Origin: JACRBK01 sp964427955
GTDB lineage: Bacteria > Chloroflexota > Anaerolineae > Aggregatilineales > Aggregatilineaceae
Direction: 5' to 3'
DNA: 17,253 nucleotides
Assembly (NCBI GenBank): GCA_964427955.1
Contig: CAYRWY010000080.1
Coordinates: 1 to 17,253 of the forward strand
Shown here: piece after piece, positions 14,383-17,253 of the stretch
How the letters are laid out: every line of letters starts with the position of its first letter
Numbering within the stretch: the stretch's first letter is position 1
Notes under the pieces: model-generated
The model's database searches: none
What the model was told of the DNA's origin: nothing
Seen by the model: only the letters and a program-made list of their open reading frames with translations
Translations under genes and position numbers: made by a program

Positions 14383-15336
14383 CTATTCCATCGCGCCCAG
14401 GATCAGGGCCAGCAGCGACATGCGCACGAGCACGCCGTTGTAGGCTTCGACCCAATAACGCTGGAAGCGCGTGTTGTCCACGTCCTGGCTCAGTTCGTCC
14501 TGGCGGGGCAGCGAATGCAGCACGATGGCATCGCCCTTAGCTTTTTCGAAGAGGAGCTGCTTCGTCACCTGGTAGTTCGGCGGCGTGCGGCCCTTGTCGG
14601 ACTTGACTTCTTCACGGGACTTGGTGTAGTCGGGCTGGACGACAGGCTCCATGTAGACGACGTCGGCCTCGCCAATCACCTGCTCGATGTGTTCCTTGCG
14701 GGTGAAGTTGAAGCCCATGTCGCGGACTTCCTTCTCGAAATCGGGCAGGAAGTACATTTCGTCGGGGGCGATCACGTAGACCTTGGAGTCGAACTTGCTC
14801 AGGGCATAGCTGAGGCTGTGCATGGTGCGCATCCGCATGTCGCCGATCATGACCCAGGTCAGACCGTCGAGGGTGCCGCGCTGACGCCAGATGGTGAAGG
14901 TGTCGGTCAAGATCTGGGTGGGATGCTCGCCCCAACCGTCACCGCAGTTGATCACGGGGACGCTGGCGTGCAGGGCGGCTTCGTGCGGCGCGCCCTGCTG
15001 GAAGTGACGCATGGCGATCACGTCGCCGTAGTATTCCAGCATCTTGACGGTGTCCTGGATGCCTTCCTGGTAGAAGTCACCCGCGCGGGTCATCTTGGCA
15101 TCGGAGAAGCCGGTCACATGGCCGCCCAGGCGGTGCATGGCGGCTTCGGTGGCCAAACGGGTACGCGTGCTGGGCTGGTAAAACGCCGTCACCAGCGTCT
15201 TTTCTTTAAGGAGGTCTCCATTGCGACGATCACGCGCATAGGGTTCGAGGCGTTCTGCGATTTCAAAAACGCGAAAATACTCGTGACGATCAAAGTCTTT
15301 TAGCGAGAGGATATCACGTCCTGCAAAGCTACGCAT
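14383..15336 (-). CDS. Aspartate-carbamoyltransferase-like protein, probably with a different substrate
   Basis: The 317-residue protein has the transcarbamylase carbamoyl-phosphate site: QPSTRTR (54-60), HPTQILTD (138-145) and VLHSLPRQDE (272-281), where ATCase has HPLPR. Overall it aligns best by eye with ATCase catalytic chains (PyrB). However, in place of the ATCase loop that supplies Ser80 and Lys84 (TSLGKKGE in E. coli) it has MTRAGDFYQEG (82-92). The region of Arg229/Gln231 reads MEPVVQPDYTKSRE (229-242), without the arginine. So aspartate binding is doubtful. No pyrimidine synthesis genes are nearby. It starts with ATG at 15336 after CAGGAGA, downstream of a promoter-like sequence, and leads into the YgeW-like and carbamate kinase genes. 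Confidence 0.83.
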   Translation of the reverse strand: MRSFAGRDILSLKDFDRHEYFRVFEIAERLEPYARDRRNGDLLKEKTLVTAFYQPSTRTRLATEAAMHRLGGHVTGFSDAKMTRAGDFYQEGIQDTVKMLEYYGDVIAMRHFQQGAPHEAALHASVPVINCGDGWGEHPTQILTDTFTIWRQRGTLDGLTWVMIGDMRMRTMHSLSYALSKFDSKVYVIAPDEMYFLPDFEKEVRDMGFNFTRKEHIEQVIGEADVVYMEPVVQPDYTKSREEVKSDKGRTPPNYQVTKQLLFEKAKGDAIVLHSLPRQDELSQDVDNTRFQRYWVEAYNGVLVRMSLLALILGAME

Positions 15337-15406
15337 TTCTTAGAATCTCCTGTTCCGATTACGATCTTGCCGCTCCCTATTGAGCGCGATAGACGATATG
15401 ATTTAA

Positions 15407-15424
15407 CACCAACAAGCGTTGGTG
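15407..15424. promoter_or_regulatory. Candidate operator: 7-bp palindrome CACCAAC-AAGC-GTTGGTG
   Basis: Perfect inverted repeat with a four-base centre, starting about two bases after the predicted transcription start of the promoter at 15433-15461. This position is typical of a repressor operator; it could also form a small hairpin at the very 5' end of the mRNA. The regulator is not in the window. Confidence 0.45.
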
Positions 15425-15432
15425 GACACGAA

Positions 15433-15461
15433 AGGATACCACGCGAATCGCCGGATGTCAC
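15433..15461 (-). promoter_or_regulatory. Sigma-70-like promoter of the carbamoyltransferase operon
   Basis: On the minus strand GTGACA (15461-15456) and TATCCT (15438-15433) are separated by exactly 17 bases, with TGG directly before the -10 box as in extended -10 promoters. The predicted start is near 15426, about 90 bases before the ATG at 15336. It lies in the 141-base gap after the hydantoinase stop. Matches were judged by eye. Confidence 0.5.
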
Positions 15462-15477
15462 CCCTTTTTTTAATGCT

Positions 15478-16911
15478 TCATTCAGCCAACGGCGCGAACG
15501 GCTGAGCACGCAAAAACCGCCCGCGCCCCGGCTCACCGTGCAGCGCGCCATCCTCGATCAGCACGTGGCCCCGGCTCAACACCGTCCGCACGCGACCCTG
15601 AACCTTCAGCCCCTCGTACGGCGTATAGCCGCCGATAGTGTGCATGTCCTGAGCGCGCAGCGTGACCTCCGGCTGCGGGTCGTAGATCAGCAGATCGGCA
15701 TCCGCGCCGGGAAGGATCGCACCCTTCTGCGGATACAGTCCGAAGATCCGCGCGGCATTGGTGGACATCAGCGTCGCCAGTTCGGGCAGCGTCAACGGCT
15801 GGGCGGGATTATCATCACCCTGGCGCTGGCGCGCGAGATGGACGCCGTAGGTATACGTCAGTTGGAACGACGTTTCCAACCCCGGCAGACCGCCCGGCGT
15901 CTTGGTGAAGTCGGCGTAGGCCCGTTTTTGGTCCAGGGTGTAGTCGCAGTGATCGGTCGAGATGGCGTCCAGGTGCTCGCGCAGCCAGGGATTCGCCAGA
16001 TCGATGTGATCCTCCGGCGCGCGCAGCGGCGGCTGGAGGATGAAGTGCTCGGCATTGGGTCCGGCATAGCGGCGGTCGTCCAGCACGAAATACTGCGGGC
16101 AGGTCTCGCGAAAAGCCGTGCGCTCGCCCAGGGTTTCGATCTCCGGCACGGACGCCCACAGCGAATCGCAGGTGGAGCAGTGCACGGTGTAGAGCGGCAC
16201 CTCTGCCACGCGCTGGGCCAGATGCACCACCCGGTAGATCGCCTCGACCTCGGCGGCAGCGGGCCGTCCCTGGCCGTGATAGGCCCACCCGGTGTTCCCG
16301 GCCTCAACCAGTCGCTGCGTCGCATCGGTCACGATGGCGTCGTTCTCGCAGTGCACCATCGCGATCATGTCCTTGGGCATGGTGTTGAAGGTGTGCAGCA
16401 GGATCGCATCGTCGGCGTAGTAGTTGGGGCGATAGGTGGTGTAGAGCTTGATGCTGGGCACACCCAGATCGCGCAGTTCTTCCAGCCAGCGCCGCGCTAC
16501 GCCGGGATCGCGCGGGAGATCGGTCACCATCATGTGCAGGCTGTAGTCGATCAACGCCGGTTCGCACTCTTTCAGGCGAGCGTCGAGCGCCTGGGGGAAG
16601 GTCATGCCGGGAAACTGGGTCGCGAAGTCGATCACGGTCGTGACGCCGCCAAAGGCCGCGGTGCGCGTGCCGATCTCCCAGTTGTCGGCGGTCTGGTAGA
16701 TGCCCGTGTCAAGCTGGATATGGGTGTGCGGATCGACCACGCCGGGAAAAACGTAGCAGCCGCCCGCGTCGATCACGCGCGCCCCCGGCCAAACCGCCTC
16801 GCCGGAAGCCACGATGCCCACGATCCGTTCGTTCTCGATCAGAAGATCCGCTGCTACCACTTCGGACGGGGTAACCACCTGTCCGCCGCGCACAACCAGA
16901 CGTTCACTCAC
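15478..16911 (-). CDS. hyuA: Dihydropyrimidinase / hydantoinase (HyuA type)
   Basis: The 477-residue protein is a cyclic-amide hydrolase of the amidohydrolase superfamily, opening hydantoin, dihydropyrimidine or similar rings to carbamoyl amino acids. It shows GVVDPHTHIQLDTG (57-70) with metal ligands His62 and His64, the carboxylated-lysine segment SIKLYTTYR (153-161, Lys155), HCEN at 188-191, HCST at 244-247 and Asp320 in ISTDHCDY. Length and order match dihydropyrimidinase and D-hydantoinase. The product, a carbamoyl amino acid, would suit the carbamoyltransferases encoded downstream. It starts at a GTG with GGAGGG five bases upstream, 31 bases after the amidohydrolase gene. Allantoinase is less likely. 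The actual ring is not determined. Confidence 0.92.
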   Translation of the reverse strand: MSERLVVRGGQVVTPSEVVAADLLIENERIVGIVASGEAVWPGARVIDAGGCYVFPGVVDPHTHIQLDTGIYQTADNWEIGTRTAAFGGVTTVIDFATQFPGMTFPQALDARLKECEPALIDYSLHMMVTDLPRDPGVARRWLEELRDLGVPSIKLYTTYRPNYYADDAILLHTFNTMPKDMIAMVHCENDAIVTDATQRLVEAGNTGWAYHGQGRPAAAEVEAIYRVVHLAQRVAEVPLYTVHCSTCDSLWASVPEIETLGERTAFRETCPQYFVLDDRRYAGPNAEHFILQPPLRAPEDHIDLANPWLREHLDAISTDHCDYTLDQKRAYADFTKTPGGLPGLETSFQLTYTYGVHLARQRQGDDNPAQPLTLPELATLMSTNAARIFGLYPQKGAILPGADADLLIYDPQPEVTLRAQDMHTIGGYTPYEGLKVQGRVRTVLSRGHVLIEDGALHGEPGRGRFLRAQPFAPLAE

Positions 16912-16916
16912 GATAG

Positions 16917-16922
16917 CCCTCC
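16917..16922 (-). promoter_or_regulatory. Shine-Dalgarno for the GTG start of the hydantoinase
   Basis: GGAGGG on the minus strand lies five bases before the GTG at 16911 and supports that non-ATG start. Confidence 0.65.
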
Positions 16923-16942
16923 GTTGTTCGCATTATCTCTAC

Positions 16943-17253
16943 CTAATATTTTTCACCATCGACCAGGGCTTTGGCAATGGCATTATGCCGCTCGATCAGC
17001 GGTTCCAGTTCCAGGGTGGTCAGATGGCCTTCACGTACTACCACTTTGCCGTTGATCACGCTGTAATTCACGTTGACCGAGGTGCAGAATAACAGCGCCG
17101 CGACCGGATCGTGCAGCGCCCCGGCAAACGGCAGCGCGTGCATATCGAACGCGACGAAATCCGCCGCCATCCCCGGCTTGAGCGCGCCAATGTCGTCGCG
17201 GCCCAGCACACGCGCGCCGCCCAGCGTCGCCAGTTCGAGCGACTCGCGGGCCG
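16943..17253 (-). CDS. Amidohydrolase, C-terminal part (8-oxoguanine-deaminase-like), cut by window edge
   Basis: About 103 C-terminal residues are visible, reading in from the right edge. They include LATLGGARVLGRDDIGALKPG, then MAADFVAFDMHALPFAGA, HDPVAALLFCTS, and SVINGKVVVREGHL, ending IAKALVDGEKY. The LGGARVLGR/IG.LKPG.AADFV pattern is the end of the TRZ/ATZ-type deaminase barrel, and AGALHDPVAAL resembles 8-oxoguanine deaminases, which make urate from 8-oxoguanine. The metal-binding half lies outside the window, so the substrate cannot be tested. The gene precedes hyuA by 31 bases and is probably in the same transcript. Confidence 0.78.
   Translation of the reverse strand, partial: ARESLELATLGGARVLGRDDIGALKPGMAADFVAFDMHALPFAGALHDPVAALLFCTSVNVNYSVINGKVVVREGHLTTLELEPLIERHNAIAKALVDGEKY

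Noticed and set aside
13360..15303. Very long plus-strand open frame (647 codons) across both carbamoyltransferase genes
   Set aside because: It is the antisense of two well-recognised genes; its translation is rich in His, Val, Asp and Gly with no domain, as expected opposite GC-rich coding sequence.
12246..15336. Arginine deiminase (ADI) pathway
   Set aside because: Carbamate kinase and a transcarbamylase are present, but there is no arginine deiminase or arginine/ornithine antiporter, and the transcarbamylase lacks the ornithine SMG motif.
14383..15336. Ordinary PyrB of pyrimidine synthesis
   Set aside because: No pyrC, pyrI or other pyr gene is adjacent as part of a synthesis operon, and the aspartate-binding residues seem missing; kept only as ATCase-like.
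15367..17055. Long plus-strand open frame (562 codons) opposite the hydantoinase
   Set aside because: Same antisense effect; the minus strand carries the complete metal-site motifs of a hydantoinase.

Overview
This is a GC-rich bacterial window in which every supported gene lies on the minus strand, so transcription runs from right to left. The gene style suggests a Chloroflexota (Anaerolineae-type) genome. The reasons are F420 biosynthesis genes in a bacterium, short REP-like palindromes carrying a GCCCCTAC core, and small conserved proteins of a kind I associate with that phylum. This assignment is an inference; there is no rRNA or marker gene to confirm it.

Right part (about 10967-17253), in transcription order: the C-terminal end of an 8-oxoguanine-deaminase-like amidohydrolase; a dihydropyrimidinase/hydantoinase (HyuA type); then, after a leader with a good sigma-70-like promoter and a 7-bp palindrome at the predicted start site, an aspartate-carbamoyltransferase-like protein; a knotted YgeW-like carbamoyltransferase; carbamate kinase; and a zinc-ribbon threonine synthase-like PLP enzyme. 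This resembles a purine/hydantoin nitrogen-salvage cluster. The rings are opened by amidohydrolases, carbamoyl groups are transferred to phosphate, and carbamate kinase recovers ATP. The ATCase-like protein appears to lack the aspartate-binding residues, so its substrate is probably not aspartate.

Middle part (about 7362-10848): a DPM1/GtrB-like glycosyltransferase coupled by an ATGA overlap to a small coiled-coil protein, a 466-residue fold-type-II PLP enzyme of unknown substrate, and a 228-residue protein of unknown function.

Left-middle part (about 1263-7353): an SsnA-like aminohydrolase is translationally coupled to a tight coenzyme F420 operon: F420:NADPH oxidoreductase, CofE, a nitroreductase-fold protein equivalent to the C-terminal half of actinobacterial FbiB, CofD, CofC and an F420-type LLM flavin oxidoreductase. 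FO synthase is not in the window. The left edge holds a PaaI-like thioesterase and the start of a GT-C-like membrane glycosyltransferase.

The most interesting idea is that ssnA, hyuA, a ygeW-like gene and carbamate kinase, known together from anaerobic purine/urate degradation clusters of gut bacteria, occur here with a second, altered carbamoyltransferase, different PLP enzymes in place of YgeX, and F420 redox genes. The gene families are well supported; the combined pathway is inference. No gap without a gene is longer than about 150 bases. I saw no tRNA, rRNA, CRISPR array, IS element or plus-strand gene.
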